Source: Moniliella sp. 'wahieum' (taxonomy: Eukaryota > Basidiomycota > Moniliellomycetes > Moniliellales > Moniliellaceae). Taken from it: a DNA stretch of 64,000 nucleotides. The DNA is taken from assembly GCA_003971905.1 (NCBI GenBank), contig RSEE01000009.1, positions 868,001 to 932,000 on the forward strand. The letters run 5' to 3'. Both the position numbers and the translations under genes were made by a program. This document shows, one piece after another, positions 1 through 12,036 of this stretch. Within the stretch, counting starts at the first letter, position 1; each line of letters opens with the position of its first letter. The notes below the pieces were generated by a model. That model saw only the letters and a list, made by a program, of their open reading frames with translations. It did not search any database and was not told where the DNA came from.

Positions 1-480
1 CACTGCTGAAGCCTGCCGGGGGAGCGCTCAGCGCTGACTGATCGGAGCAGGGCCAGGCACGTCGCGGCACAGATCGGCGCCCCGCTGGCTACAGTGCGCT
101 GGTGGGAGGGGGTGGCACGCAGGGCGCCAGTGGAGTGTGGGCGTGGGCGGCGGCGGCTGCGTGGCACACGCCGTGCCGGCGCGCGGCATGCAGCTCCCGT
201 GGGACCAGTACCTGACATGCGCTGGGCGAGCGTTTGGCTGGGCAGCACCGCGCCACGGGGGCAGTGTGGAGCGGCAGCGGGACGCAAAGCTTCTGGTGCC
301 CAGAGGCTGCAGCCGCTGGCCACCGCCTCTGCAGTCTGCAGTGCGCCGCCGGCGCGCACCACCCGACGGGCAGCGGTACTCAGTACTCCGTCCTCTCTCG
401 ACTTGACTCAGTCCAGCTCCTCCACGCGCCCCCCGCCCCCACCCGCCGCTGCCCCCACACGCCCTTGCGCCCCCCCGCCA

Positions 481-2427
481 TGCCCCCGCCCCCCGCCCCC
501 GCCCCCTCGCCCCCTCCCCTCGCCCACCCCCAGGCGCCGCAGCCTCCTCGCCAACATCGTCCCCTCCGCCCACCGCCCCCACCCCGCCCCCTCGCCCGCG
601 CCCGACGCCACCTCCTCCACGCCCTCGGCCCCCCACAGCCCCCACTCCCTCAACCCCTTCAGGTCCGCCCCAAGCTGCCCCTCGACCCCGCTCCCCTCGC
701 CCCGCTGCCCCTGCCTCCACCGCCTCTGCCTCCACCGACGCGCTCCCCCCGATGAGTACCCCGCCGAGGCGCACACCCCCCACCGTCGGCGCTACACCGA
801 CACGCGCCAGATCGACCAGCTGGCCAGCGAGCTGGCCGCCGAGCAGTCCTGGGAGGCCCAGAACCTCCAGCGCCGCATGCTTTCCCCCGGCGCCTACGCC
901 TCGCCCCCGGGTGCCTCCCCGCCGCAAGCCAGAGCAGCCTGCATCTCGCCATCCCTTCGCCCTCCTCCCTGCCTCGCCCGGGCTCCTCCCGTCTGTCCCC
1001 GCTAGCACCCTACCACGCGTCTCCCCAGGCCGTCTTTACGCGCCCCCTCGGCTCTCCCGAAACACGCAGCTTGGACGCCCTCTCCTACCGAAGTGGCAGC
1101 TCTATCCCCCGCACCACCCGCTCTTCCCCTGCCCGCACGGGGTACGGAATGAGCCCCGACTTGATGGCCGGCCTCAGTGATGGGCCCTATCCCTCCCTTG
1201 GGCGGCGCTTGCCCCTCGACCCCATCTTCCCGGACGGCCTCGAGTTTGGTCTGCCAGTGGTACAGGAGAACGAGCCACAGGGCAAGGGCAAGGGCAAAGC
1301 CCGCACCAGCTCGGTCGGCCAATCCTCCCCGCTCCGTCCGAACGAATCGCGTCGCTCCTCGACCGACACGCGACATATTCGGCGGGCAGTGATGAGCATG
1401 TCGCTCCATGACCCCGTTCAAGAAGCGGCAGTGGCTGTGCCGCCCAAAAAATCCGGCTGGTCTTCCCCGTTTGGTGGGTCTCGCTCCGCCTCCCGCGCCG
1501 GCTCGCGGGCCGGCTCGCGTGCAGGAACGCCTTCGGCGAGCCAGGCCAATTTGCGCGACACACTGTCCATGTCGCCTGCTGCGTCGTCAGCCTCCGTTGC
1601 CGGGACCTGGTCTACCACGCTGCCCAATCGGTCCACCACCTCGGTTGCGACGTCTGGCCGACGGCGTGGGTCGTTATTTGGTCTGCGGAGGCATAAGGAT
1701 CAACCCTCGCCACTTCCCTCGCCCGTCCCCTCCAAGCCACCCTCACCTCAAGAGACGACCAAGGCGCCTTCCACAGGTCCGGCCTCGGCACCCCCCAGTG
1801 CCACTTTGTCCGGCTCAGCAGCCAATCGGCCGTCCCGCAAATGTTCTGCGCCAACGCAGCCGCCTACGCAAGCTGCGTCCCATGGTGGAGACTCGGCCAC
1901 CCTCGCCCTGATGATCCCTCCAGCCCGCCACCAACGGAGACCAAGAAGGGCCTCCGTGTGCCCAAGCTCGCCGCTGTGCTCTCTCCGCCCAGCAAGTCAC
2001 CCAGCAAGTCGCCCGTCCCGGAAGCCCAAGGCACACCCTCTGCCCCCGTTGCCCCCCGCTTGCCCCCGACAGGTGCGCAAGGCTCCAAAGTGCCCATGCC
2101 AGCGTCCTCGCCAGCCTTACCAAGTCCCACGCCTACTCCTAAGCGTGCTCCTCAGCATGCTCAGTTATCCCCGCCGCGCAGCCAGCCCCCTGCTGCTGCT
2201 TCGGGCCGCGATGCTCCACGAGGCCGGACCCATTCAACACCCAACCCAGTTTCGGGCACCAAGACGCCCGAACCCCCCCGCAGCCCCAAGGGGTCCACCA
2301 AACCGCCCCCTGCCCCGGCTTCCCAGGGGGGTTGAGTAAGTTGTTCAAGCGCTTTGGCCGCTCGTCCCATTCCCATTCTCAACCCAAAACTAAACCGGCC
2401 GGCGGGGTGCAAGTAGGAGGCCTTTAA
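481..2427 (+). CDS. Serine/proline-rich low-complexity protein, function unknown
   Basis: I do not recognise this gene. The reading passes through all three plus frames. A proline-rich N-terminal part runs to about 750. A more ordinary segment follows with RRRYTDTRQIDQLASELAAE near 800-850. A Ser/Arg/Thr-rich middle (about 1035-1900) has repeats such as SRAGSRAGSRAG near 1490-1520. A Pro/Ser/Lys tail (1860-2335) is followed, after one more frame change in a G run near 2328, by LSKLFKRFGRSSHSHS and a stop at 2425-2427. The composition is like disordered fungal scaffold or cytoskeleton-associated proteins, but no domain is visible. The start is uncertain: an ATG at 481 opens one of two competing proline-rich frames. 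Coding is supported by sustained codon-like structure and consistent low-complexity composition across the frame changes. Confidence 0.55.
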
Positions 2428-3576
2428 ACCACGTATACACCTGCTCTGGTGATAACCCCTACCTCACACACTGCTCCCCCACCCTGCTCTCCCTATCCGC
2501 TCATTCCGACTGCCCCATGCGAAAGCTCACTTGGCTTTGCTTGATATACTTCCCCTTCGTTTCCCCGCTGCCGTTCCCGCTCGCTTCAATGGACAAACTG
2601 GTCTTGTGTTCCCTCCCCTATTCGCGTCAGAGTCCGAGTCTGATTTGCGCCCGTCGTGGTCCCCCCCAGGACACGCCCCGGACCGCTGACTGTAGGATGG
2701 GTCGATCACAAGGTGCTATTGGTTGGGGCGGAGGGAGAGGTTAATACCAGGCTAGGCGAGTGCTTGTAATTGGGTAGCCTTCTCTCCACCGTTCCAACAG
2801 TGGCTACGACGTTCATGTAGGGGAAGAGAAGGCACAAAAAAGTAGGTGCAAAAAGACGTATACAAGGGTGCTAGGGCCGGGGGGGGGGCAAGCCAACGAT
2901 TCTATAGCAACCTCGGGACGATCTCACTGCTACGTCGCTATCTCGTGCTCCACCGCTGTACTCGTTCTAATCCGCCGGTTGGGAGAAACGTGGAATCAAA
3001 AGAGAGAGAACAGAGGGGAAGAAGAGAAGCGGAGACCAACCAATTGGCACCATGTACTGCATCTGACCGATAGGTTTCGCATCAACATCGCTCCACTGGG
3101 AGGCCGTCGAACGAATCAAAAGAGCGTATTGGGACAGTACACAAAGGGGGAAAGGGGTCATAGCCCTAATGAGCGTGGGGACGAAACAACAGAAGTTTAA
3201 CCAGCATGTCTCATTGGACCGATTGGAACCAGCGACTGATCCGACGGGCCATGTGGGCTGCTGAATCTAATGAAAGCAACGGAGCGTGAGGGGAAGGAGG
3301 GAGGCCTGTGCGTCTCGTGAAGATAGGGAGAGAGCGAGTGCGAGTGCGTCGGTGCGCTGCCCCACCGTCACTCGATCCTCCCAATCAGGCACGGTGAGCA
3401 GGCACGCCGGGTCCCTGGCCAAGGGGAAAGAACAGACGTCCGTGCTGACCCGTCGTTGGCGAGGACGCCTGCGGTAGAAGAGGAGCGGATGGGAAGGTCG
3501 GGTGGGGTTACATTTTCGGCACCTTCAACGGCGGCAACTGCCAAACGCGAAATCTGCGACTCGGTCGGATCGTTAC
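2428..3576. other. Intergenic region, convergent 3' ends
   Basis: This lies between the plus-strand Ser/Pro-rich gene and the minus-strand RhoGEF, so it should hold both 3' ends. Only short, unconvincing ORFs are present. The minus strand from about 3500 down to 3200 keeps a Ser/Arg/Pro-rich reading that could be a further C-terminal piece of the RhoGEF. I see no RNA gene or mobile element. Confidence 0.4.
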
Positions 3577-6500
3577 TTACATCCTCCTTGCCAAGGTTGG
3601 CAGAGCCGTGCGTTCAACAACCGTAGTTGCATAGGGAAGGGTATGGTCCGCCCCCCCTATTTCAACTGCGCCCCGTATCGAGCCTTGCCTGGAATTCGGA
3701 TCCAGGGCAGGTGGCATGAGAAGCGTGCTTCTAACCCGAGGACCGCACGTAGCCAAAACGTCGGTCAACGACGTTGAAAATGAAGAGGAACGTTGGGGCG
3801 CAAGAGTGAGGGCAGATCCCGTACATGAAGGACCCGGTGGGCTCCAACCATCGCTATCGCACGGCTCCATCACCCTTTCGGGCAGCCTCATGACTCCCGT
3901 TGCGCGTCTAGGTCTCAAAGAGGACCGCCGAGCTGGCTTGTTTGCCACGAGTGCAGGGTCTAAACCATCACGAGACTCGTCGTCTCTTCTTTTGGCGCGC
4001 TGAAATGATAGTGAAGTCCCCTCACATTCCCGCGCGCCCAAAAACGATGACACAACAGGAAATGGCACCTCTGTTCGATGCTGAGAGCGAGGGGGTGAGA
4101 TGGCTGCGATGGAAACCCGTCGTACCGTGTGAGGAAGGCAAGGGGTACGATGGGCGGGGATGGAATAGGTACCACAGTTTCGGCGTTCAGGTCCTTCGTG
4201 GCTTTCTGTATATTGGGCTCTTGCTTGGTCCTCACAGCCCCTGTTGAGTCATGGTCGCCGTCGCGAAGGCCCTGTTGGCCAGCACTGCTTTCTTTGGGGG
4301 AGGGAGCAACAATGTCAGAATTGGATCGAAGCATACTTGGTTTTGCTACGCCTTGAACAGGGACGGTTGCGTTTGCAGGAGCAAAGGGAAGAAGGGAAGG
4401 CGTCGACGCAGCTGTGGTAAGGGGCACAGTTACTGCTTGCCTTTGCCTTGGTTATAAAGCGTGATAAGGGTCTGTTGAAGGGCAGCGAGACGAGGGGTGT
4501 AAGCGAGGTTTTCTTCTTACTACTACTCATCTGGTCGTCGGGGAACCGCGGTGTCATCGTGACCGAGCCAGCGTGCATGTCTGCGCGTGCGGCAGTCGCG
4601 TCAGTGATGATCCTAGCCTGGCGCAGCGCTTCGACAGCACGCTTCCCGTTGGGAAACGTGGTTCCGTGTGCACGCTCGATCATGTTGGCCAGCATGAGTG
4701 AGTACTGCACCACACGCTGATGCGGTCGCGCCAAGTAGTCGTCCAACCGCAACTTTTTGCGTCGGCTTAGCGCCATCATGCTGTCTGCCTGTGATGGAGA
4801 GGTGGCCAAAGTTGGAGAGCAGGTTGGATCAAAGGAGTCCCTTGTTGCTGACGATGTCGGGCAAGGCGAGGGATCTTGGCTGGTAGAGGTGAATGAGGGC
4901 ACAGGGGAAGAAAGGGGGGGCACCGGGCATCTTTCTTCAGTTGTGGATTCACAGCTAAACTCCAACGATGAGAGCGGTCGGTTGGCGAGGGGCAATCGGT
5001 CCTTGATTATCAATTGCGGCAAGCGCAGGAAGGAGCGCGGCCGTCCCACTGTCCGCTTTCGGTTGGGCAAGAAGGCGAGAATGTCAGAAGTGACCGAGCC
5101 GCGCTTAGAACTGCCAAATATGGGTTCCTCGGAGGCGGCGGTAGCATTGAATAGAGCGCCCACAGTATTGGGGGGGGGATTGGACCATCGCAAAGGCATC
5201 GTGCTCTTTCGGTGTTTGGCCCGGCCGATACAAGCAGCAAAATCATGCTGGTTTCCCTGACGACCGGACTCATCCGCTTCTTCTGTATCCCCACCCTCCA
5301 CCCCCGAAGAAGATGAAGCAAACGAAGATAAGTTGATACCAGTGAAAGTTGATGCAGCAACCACTGCTCGAGCGCACTGCCGCTCGTACCCCCACCACAA
5401 GTTTGGATCCCGTTCCCTTTCCACCTTGATAATGGACACAAGTGCCGGTTTGTACTGGCAAAATACGTCGTACACCGTCAAGTGGGGGCACTGAAGAGAA
5501 GTGGCAATCAACGTCAGTATTATTTCTTGCGGGTGCTGTTTTGTTGGCGTAATGCAGGTAGTAGAGATAAAAGAAACATACCAAAATGTCCGCAAAAAGA
5601 GAGGCAATGTCCACAGCAGCGGCTTCCAACTGAGCCATTACGGATGAACCGTGGGCGATTGAACCCCTTTTTTGTGTCGTAGCAATGTCTTCTCGTTGGA
5701 AGGAGGACGAAAATACTGGCGTAGAGGCCATTGAGGATGACCGGGACGATAAGGGGCCGTCATAATGTTCTTCACATTGGACGCCAAACGAAAATGAGGG
5801 TGAGCTCGGGGGGCATGTGAACGGGGGATGAAGCCGACCAGGGACGACGGGACGTCCAACCGCTCAAGAACTGTATCCAGTCGATGGAAATGCCACAGGT
5901 CATGCAGGTGCCTCGCAGCCGTCTTGTGGGTAATGAGCAGGTCTTCCAGTGCCCATTGAACCATATCCAACACGCGATGGTTCTCATTGGTTAGCCTGGA
6001 ATCGATTCTCTCGGTCATAGTTTCAGCGTTACTGGCAAGACTGCTGTCGACAGGCCAATTGGCATGCACCTTGCTGCTGATGGAGGTAGAGGGAAGGAAC
6101 TCGCCCGAGTTGCAGTTCTTGTCCACCGACTCGCCCTTCGAAGAGTCCAACACCTTGTCCATCTCATTTGTTGGAGCTCCAAGGCCCCCCTCGCTCCATT
6201 TGAATGGGTTATTCGGGACAGAGAGTCCAAATCTTAGAAAGGATGAAGGAGATGGAACATATTCTTCTGGGCTGGGAGTGGGAACCGAAAGCGACGTAAT
6301 GCCGAGGTTGGGATATGAAGTTTGAGTGGTGTTGGAAGTGAACAAAGTCTGATTAGCCAGACCCGGAAGGTAGATATGACCCAAAGCAATCAAGTCCCCC
6401 ACATATGTATGCTCCGTTTCGACCAACTCCCGAATCTGATACCATAGGTTAAGTGCCGCTGCCCGCGATTCATCATCTAGATGAAGTGGTGTAAACAATG

Positions 6501-7318
6501 GTTCGTCTTGGATGCAGCTGTTGGGATTCATGATTTGCCCCTGTTGTGAGCCGTGTGGATCTCGCGGGGAGGGATGCGATATGCTAGATACCTCGGGTAA
6601 GGCATCATGTTGGGAAGGTGACCGAGGTTCTAATGAGGAGGGTGGCAGCGGTGTTTTCTCGTCCAACCATTGCGTGCCAATGTTGGCTGATGGCAGCATC
6701 ATAGTCGGGGCAGCTTTTTGCACGCGAGACGGAACAGAATGTGCCAATGTGGAGTCAAGACTTTTACCAGCAGTTGATCCACTTGGACTAATGGACGCCG
6801 TGCTAGGGGACAACGGTGAGGGAGTGGTATTCGACGAAGCGACCTCATCTTGGAGGGTTATCGCGGCCAAGGAAGGACAGCGGGTAAAACAGAGAGGAGC
6901 GCAAGTAGGGATGAGAGACTTCGATGCTTGGTCACAAAGTGTCCTCCGCAAACCATTCCCAGCGGTCTCATCTTCCTGCACTGATTGAGAAGACCCCTTT
7001 CTTGGCTCATACAGGTCACCTGGCTCGTACTGTGAAATTGAAGGGGACGCTTCAGGTATGTTGGCTATTTTTTTGTCCCGGAGCTGGTCAGAAGAGTTGG
7101 GTCGGCTTGTTGTCTCCTGGCTGCCATCAAGTGAGGTGTGGCAGGTGATGCTGGAGCTGGGACTAGTGAAAGTGGAATGGGATGAGGAGGAGCAGGTGCT
7201 AGCCTTCGAAGCGGACCTGTTTGCAGGGCACGACGGAGGCATGGCCTTGGTGATTACGGTTGGGATGGGCACGGGCAAAAGCATGGGCGCTTCAGGCCCC
7301 GGGATGGCCCCCTCCATA
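3577..7318 (-). CDS. Rho guanine-nucleotide exchange factor (DH domain)
   Basis: This is a probable GDP-GTP exchange factor for a Rho/Cdc42-type GTPase, acting in polarity or wall signalling. The first Met of the likely protein (MEGAIPGPEAP) is at about 7318; a Met further upstream at 7560 is possible. About 280 residues of Ser/Pro/Thr-rich sequence precede the DH domain. DH helix 1 reads LWYQIRELVETEHTYVGDLI near 6450-6390, and the CR3 helix reads LDDYLARPHQRVVQYSLML near 4735-4670, the usual most conserved part. Between them are two long Ser-rich insertions, unusual for a DH domain of about 200 residues. An intron of 91 nt (5491-5581) has clean GT-AG ends and joins LFADIL to CPHLTVYDVFCQYKPAL. 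Frame changes near 5700 and 4330 are needed. The C-terminal 250 residues to 3577 are low complexity, and I see no clear PH domain. Confidence 0.78.
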
Positions 7319-7745
7319 GTAGGCGAGGAGGGTAAAAGGTGGACAACAGCCACAAGCCGAACGGAGGGGCGGTGGTGGGGGCGATGGGATACGGGTAGCA
7401 AGATTGGCCAAAAAGAAAGCAGGAAAGAAGGCTGCGGAAGAATGGAGAACGGAGGTAGAGAGAAAGCCGAGGCAGGTGCAATATGACACACTGGGCTTCT
7501 GCCCTCTCCCACAAGCGCTCTATATATATGATGCGCTCTCTGTGTGTGGCTTGGCAACATTGTAGTAGACTCCTAGTTTCACCGGCTGCGGTCTTTCGGC
7601 TCTGTGGGCGGTGGCGGTATGGGGCCTGAGGCTTGTGAAGATGCCTGAACAAGGGCGTTTGGGGGTGCTGGCCAAGGAAGGGGAGGTTGCCCTCTACCGA
7701 GGATGCCTGGGGCCTTTTACCTTATTGTCCAAATATATGGCTTCT
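7319..7745. promoter_or_regulatory. RhoGEF upstream region
   Basis: About 430 bp separate the RhoGEF start from the 3' end of the next minus-strand gene. A TATATATA stretch lies near 7521-7528, about 200 bp upstream of the chosen start. I see no other defined element. Confidence 0.3.
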
Positions 7746-9138
7746 CTACTTTTGTGCTCCGCGCGCCGATCGGGGAGACATCGGCCACGTGGACCATGGA
7801 AGGGGACAGGGAAGGAATCGTTTGGCCATGCGTGGACGGATAGGGGATGCGTGCAGCAGCATCAGGGCTGAGGTTGCCACAGACCAGAGTTTGGTCACAC
7901 GGATCGAGGCGAGAAAGAGGAGGATTTGTTTCATGATGGATTGAATGTGTTCCGGGGGCAAGCGACGGCCTTGGAGGTGACACTTGAGAAAGTAGTCCAC
8001 AGGGCTGGCTTGGCGATGAAACGCAATGCACAGTCGGGTGCGCTTGTAGAGAAACACGTGGCGCACGCGCGTCCGCCCAATCACGTCATCCGCATTCATG
8101 GCGCCGACTGCACGTAGGCTCCTGGCGTGACGCAACGTCTCGGTGCGCCCGGCCTTGTCGGAGCCACTGATACTGCTCACCACTTGTTGGTTGGTGACCA
8201 TGATACGGCCTCCCCGTACTTGGTCTTGCCTCAGATTTTCGTAACCACCATGCAGCGGTAAGCCAGAATACTGTCGCGCATAGCCATGCTTGCGGCACCA
8301 AGAACTTGCGTGTCACCAATGCGGGCGAGATGTCCAACTCCACTGCATCCTCGTCATGTTCTTTTTTCGCCGAGCGAAGGGGCTGCACGTGCACATGGTC
8401 AAAAGGTTAGCGTACGCTACAGTGGTTTAATGGCACTGATGGGGATGGATCCTTACCTTGGCATTTTGAACGGGAGGAGGGATTGAATCTTGAACGAGAG
8501 GAGGAGTTGCATCTTGAACGGTGGGAGGAGGGGTCCGGGACGCCTTAGAATTCTGAGCGACCATTGTGGGCGCTGGGGAGGTGCTGTCACTGGGAATCGA
8601 GCATGGTTCAACTCTCGTCCTCATCCTCACCCTGGTGGGTGCGGTTGCGCTGCACGCCGGATCAGCTGGCGGTTTCTTGCTGATACAGTAGAGAGGGGAG
8701 CGGGCCCAGCTCAGGAGAAGGGCGGCGAAGGGCCGGTGCTGATGGAAGACGAGACGAACAACTCGACGAGAGCTGAAGACACTGTCGCCGTCGATGACGA
8801 GGTGGCAGCCTTTGCCGTGCAGGAGGGAGGAAATGCGTCGGCCCAGCTGCTGGCATAATGATGCTTGTTTCTACTTTGGGAGCATCGTCAAGGCTGTCGG
8901 GAGGGTTACATAACAGCTGGCCCAGCGGGTCGTTGTTTACATCCTTCCAGATTCGTAGATGGTCATGTAGGTTTTTGGGCACCACACTCCCTTCGGCGTC
9001 CGGTGCGGCAGCAGTTTCGTCAATAGATAGCTTGAGCGTCGGTTGCAGCGAGGCCCGGGCGGACCCATGCAGAGAAGCAGACAAGGCAGCAGGGAGGCGA
9101 GCAGCAGCAAATGAGGCGCGCAGGGTGGGCGCACCCAA
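7746..9138 (-). CDS. Unrecognised protein with mitochondrial-like N terminus
   Basis: I do not recognise this gene. It begins MGAPTLRASFAAARLPAALS at 9138. The first 35 residues are rich in Arg, Ala and Ser with no acidic residue, as in mitochondrial presequences. The next part, LHDHLRIWKDVNNDPLGQLL then CNPPDSLDD (about 8970-8880), reads as folded protein. Later pieces in shifted frames include VELDISPALVTRKFLVPQAW (about 8345-8285) and RVRHVFLYKRTRLCIAFHRQ (about 8065-8005). A Pro/Thr-rich segment with three related PPPVQD-like repeats sits at 8560-8460. Several frameshifts or introns must be assumed, and the 3' boundary near 7746 is approximate. A mitochondrial RNA-handling protein is one guess, but no diagnostic motif supports it. 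Confidence 0.45.
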
Positions 9139-9402
9139 CGCACGTCACACGCGGAGCAGCGGAAAAAGGACGATCAACCCGAAGAGTTGAGTGAGATAAC
9201 ACGGTGAGAGGAGAAAGAAGCATGGTTGTTCGTTGCCACCGAGGAGAGAAGCAGAGCCACAGGAGGGTAAATACATATCTTCAGCTGATGATGATGCATG
9301 ATGCTATTGCGAGTTTGAGGGGGGGTCGACAGCCAGAATCGATCATTCAATATGCTCAACCGTTCCCAAGGGCAGAAGATGGCGCCAACCTGACTGGCCT
9401 GA

Positions 9403-9708
9403 CTACTGCCACGCCTCGCCATTTTCAGCCACATCCGTTCTCGGCAGCGGCGGGATGTTGAACGGCGCGGACGATGCTAATGGGTTACCAGACGGGCTAT
9501 TCGATGGACTACGCAGGAGGTTAATGGGGTGCAAGTTGAATGCAGTACTACAAATGCTGGGTAGGGAGAGGGAGGGAAACAGAGGACAATGTGAGGGGAA
9601 GTGTGGACGTGCGTGCGTGGGTAAAGCGGTTGAAGCGAGAGCTGCGAAGATGACTAGTAGGGAACAAGGTCCGGGGTGAGCCGACATGGGTGATGAGACG
9701 TGGGACAC
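9403..9708 (-). CDS. Possible small secreted Pro/Ser-rich protein
   Basis: This is an uninterrupted 101-codon frame. The second Met starts MSAHPGPCSLLVIFAALAST, a short N-region followed by a hydrophobic core and an Ala/Thr cleavage-like site, as in a signal peptide. The rest is rich in Pro and Ser and has only one further Cys. There is no recognisable domain. It sits in the 740-bp gap between SAM synthetase and the 7.7-9.1 kb gene. It could equally be a chance frame; there is no support beyond the signal-peptide-like start. Confidence 0.25.
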   Translation of the reverse strand: MSHVSSPMSAHPGPCSLLVIFAALASTALPTHARPHFPSHCPLFPSLSLPSICSTAFNLHPINLLRSPSNSPSGNPLASSAPFNIPPLPRTDVAENGEAWQ

Positions 9709-9880
9709 GCAGGTGCAGAACTGTCGTTGAGACGGGCATCGAGCGGGAGGGTAGAGTGAAGAGGAGAGACTGGGTGGCAGAATGGTTGGATTGTGCCCAC
9801 TCAGGGACTTGGAGAAGCACCTGAGTTTTCATCCAGGGAAGAGGGGTCGAAGTACAACCGGCCTGTCAGCAGATCCTACC

Positions 9881-11140
9881 TTAAAATTCGAGCTTCTTGG
9901 GCTGCTCCCAGGTGAACTCAGGCCGGCCAAAGTGACCGTAGGCTGCCGTGGAGCGGTAGATGGGCTTTTGGAGCTCCAAGTGATGCACAATCACACCCGG
10001 CTTGAGGTTGAAGTTCTTGCGCACAATGTCGACCAGCTCCGCGTCGGTTTGGACGAGGTGCCATACGAATCGACACAACACCGAGAGTGGCTCGGCCACG
10101 CCAATCGCGTACGACAACTGCACAAGAGCGCGCCGCGCCAGGCCAGCTGCGACCAACGACTTGGCCACCCAACGAGCGGTGTAGGCTGCCGAACGGTCCA
10201 CCTTGGAAAAGTCCTTGCCCGAGAACGCACCGCCGCCGTGCGCGCCCCATCCACCGTACGTATCGACAATGATCTTGCGCCCAGTCAGACCCGCGTCGCC
10301 CTGGGGCCCACCAATCACAAAGCGGCCAGAGGGCTGGATGTGGTAAATGGTGTGCTCGTCAATCAGCTTGGTGGGGATGACCTCCTTGATGACCTTCTCA
10401 AGAAGTTCGGAGCGAAGGTGCTCGGTGGTGATGTCATCGGAATGTTGGGTGGAGACGACGACCGTGTCGACGCGGATGGGCACCAGGGCACCACCATCCT
10501 TCTTGTACTCCACCGTGACCTGGGTCTTAGTGTCCGGACGGAGCCAAGGCAGGGATCCCGTCTTGCGAGCCACCGTCAAGGCACGGTTCAGCTTGTGAGC
10601 AAGGGTGAGAGTAAGCGGCATGAGCTCGGGCGTCTCGTCGGTGGCGTATCCAAACATGATTCCCTGGTCACGCACCATGGTCCTCGAGGGAGCCGTGGTC
10701 AAGGCCCTGAGCAATGTCAGGACTCTGCTGCTCGATCGCAACAAGTACGTTGCACGTCTTGTAGTCAAATCCCTTGGCACTGTCGTCGTAGCCAATCTCC
10801 TTGATCGTGTCACGAATGACCTTCTGGTAGTCAATCACCGCCTTGGTGGTGATCTCACCAAAGACCATCACCATGCCCGTCTTGGTCGCCGTCTCACAAG
10901 CCACCTTGGAGTTGGGGTCCTGGGCCAGGCAGGCATCGAGAATAGCATCCGACACTTGGTCGCAGATCTTGTCAGGGTGACCCTCACCGACAGACTCGCT
11001 GACGAAGCAACGCAAACGCAGGCTCAGAAGGTCAGCACGATACGCCAGAGAAGCAATAGAGGGACGGGTACGCACGAGGTGAAGAGGAAGTGACCCTCGG
11101 GCAGCTGGTGGTTGTGGAAGGAAACACCGGTGGCGGCCAT
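9881..11140 (-). CDS. SAM1: S-adenosylmethionine synthetase
   Basis: This cytosolic enzyme makes S-adenosylmethionine from methionine and ATP for all cellular methylation. Exon 1 (11140-11076) encodes [21 protein letters not shown] 77-nt intron (10999-11075, GT-AG) splits the Ser codon of [20 protein letters not shown]. That segment carries the substrate-binding GHPDK motif. The central [18 protein letters not shown] and the glycine-rich [15 protein letters not shown] are family hallmarks, and the C terminus ends WEQPKKLEF. Total length is close to the normal 390-400 residues. One frameshift near 10670 falls inside the conserved GAGDQG hexapeptide: the sequence reads GSLEDHGA, then DQGIMFGY in another frame. 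I take it as a sequence error because all flanking motifs are intact. Confidence 0.95.
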
Positions 11141-12036
11141 AGCGGGAGGGGGGTGGGGACGAGTGGGGTAGAAGAAGAGGTGGTGGTGGGAAAAAGAAGC
11201 ATTCGACTTCCGGGTGAGGGCGTTACCGCGTTCCGGGGGTTGACCGGACGCGTGACGGGTGACACTCGTCGGCTCCTGGAACATTTTTCGCCCACGTGCA
11301 CCAAAGTTTCAAATCACCTGGAAGCACTGCCCCAGTGGCTGGGGGATGAAGGTGGGGCTTACCGCTCTCTCGCCGATCTCGTTTATCGATTTCAACGATC
11401 GTTCACCGTTCTCACAGCCCTGACGGCATGGTACCAGTCACGAAGTCACTAGCTAGACACTTCAGGTTTGAAGCTTCAAGCTCTCAAGCTTCAAGCTGCT
11501 TCCGCTGGGGGTCGGTCATGCACGTGTGCTGACCATCGACGAACTCAGAACTCAGTATACTAAGTCGTGGCGGTCCCGGCCAGCCGCGGCCACCCGTTCA
11601 GCTCAGCCCGTGTTACCTGCTGTGGTTTGGAGGAGAAACGGGAGATCATGTCGGTCTGGGCAGAGAACAGCGCCAGTAGCTGGATCGTGTAAGGGGCATA
11701 TAGACAGTGATGTTGATGAGGTCCCATCCTGCTGCTCACCAAGTGGCAGACGAGGCCGATGAGGAGGATCCAGACTGAGACGCTAACGGAGGGGGGCGTG
11801 GCGACACCCGTGCGTCTACTATAGGATCAGAGTCACAAACGTGGAAAGGGTGTGTGGGGCATAATGCATAATGCCTATTGTTGGGATAATTGCGACACTG
11901 GGGACGGAAGTGCTTAAGTATCCATGGGCACACATCCGTCTCTCATTCTTTGTTAAAGAGGCAACATGGGAGGGAACGCACCGGAAGAAGCATGACGATA
12001 AGCGCCGGAGACGATGATGCAATAAAGTAGAGCAAG
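11141..12036. promoter_or_regulatory. SAM synthetase upstream region with AAGCTT-centred repeats
   Basis: About 900 bp lie upstream of the SAM synthetase start. A cluster at 11468-11496 alternates AAGCTT and CTTCAAGC words, the same dispersed motif found in most other intergenic stretches here. I recognised no gene or RNA. Confidence 0.4.

Noticed and set aside
28-1008. Minus frame of 326 codons, Gly/Arg-rich
   Set aside because: It is antisense to C-rich low-complexity DNA. The plus strand gives the more protein-like reading further downstream.
9782-10804. Long plus-strand frame of 340 codons
   Set aside because: It is the antisense of S-adenosylmethionine synthetase, whose motifs are unmistakable on the minus strand.
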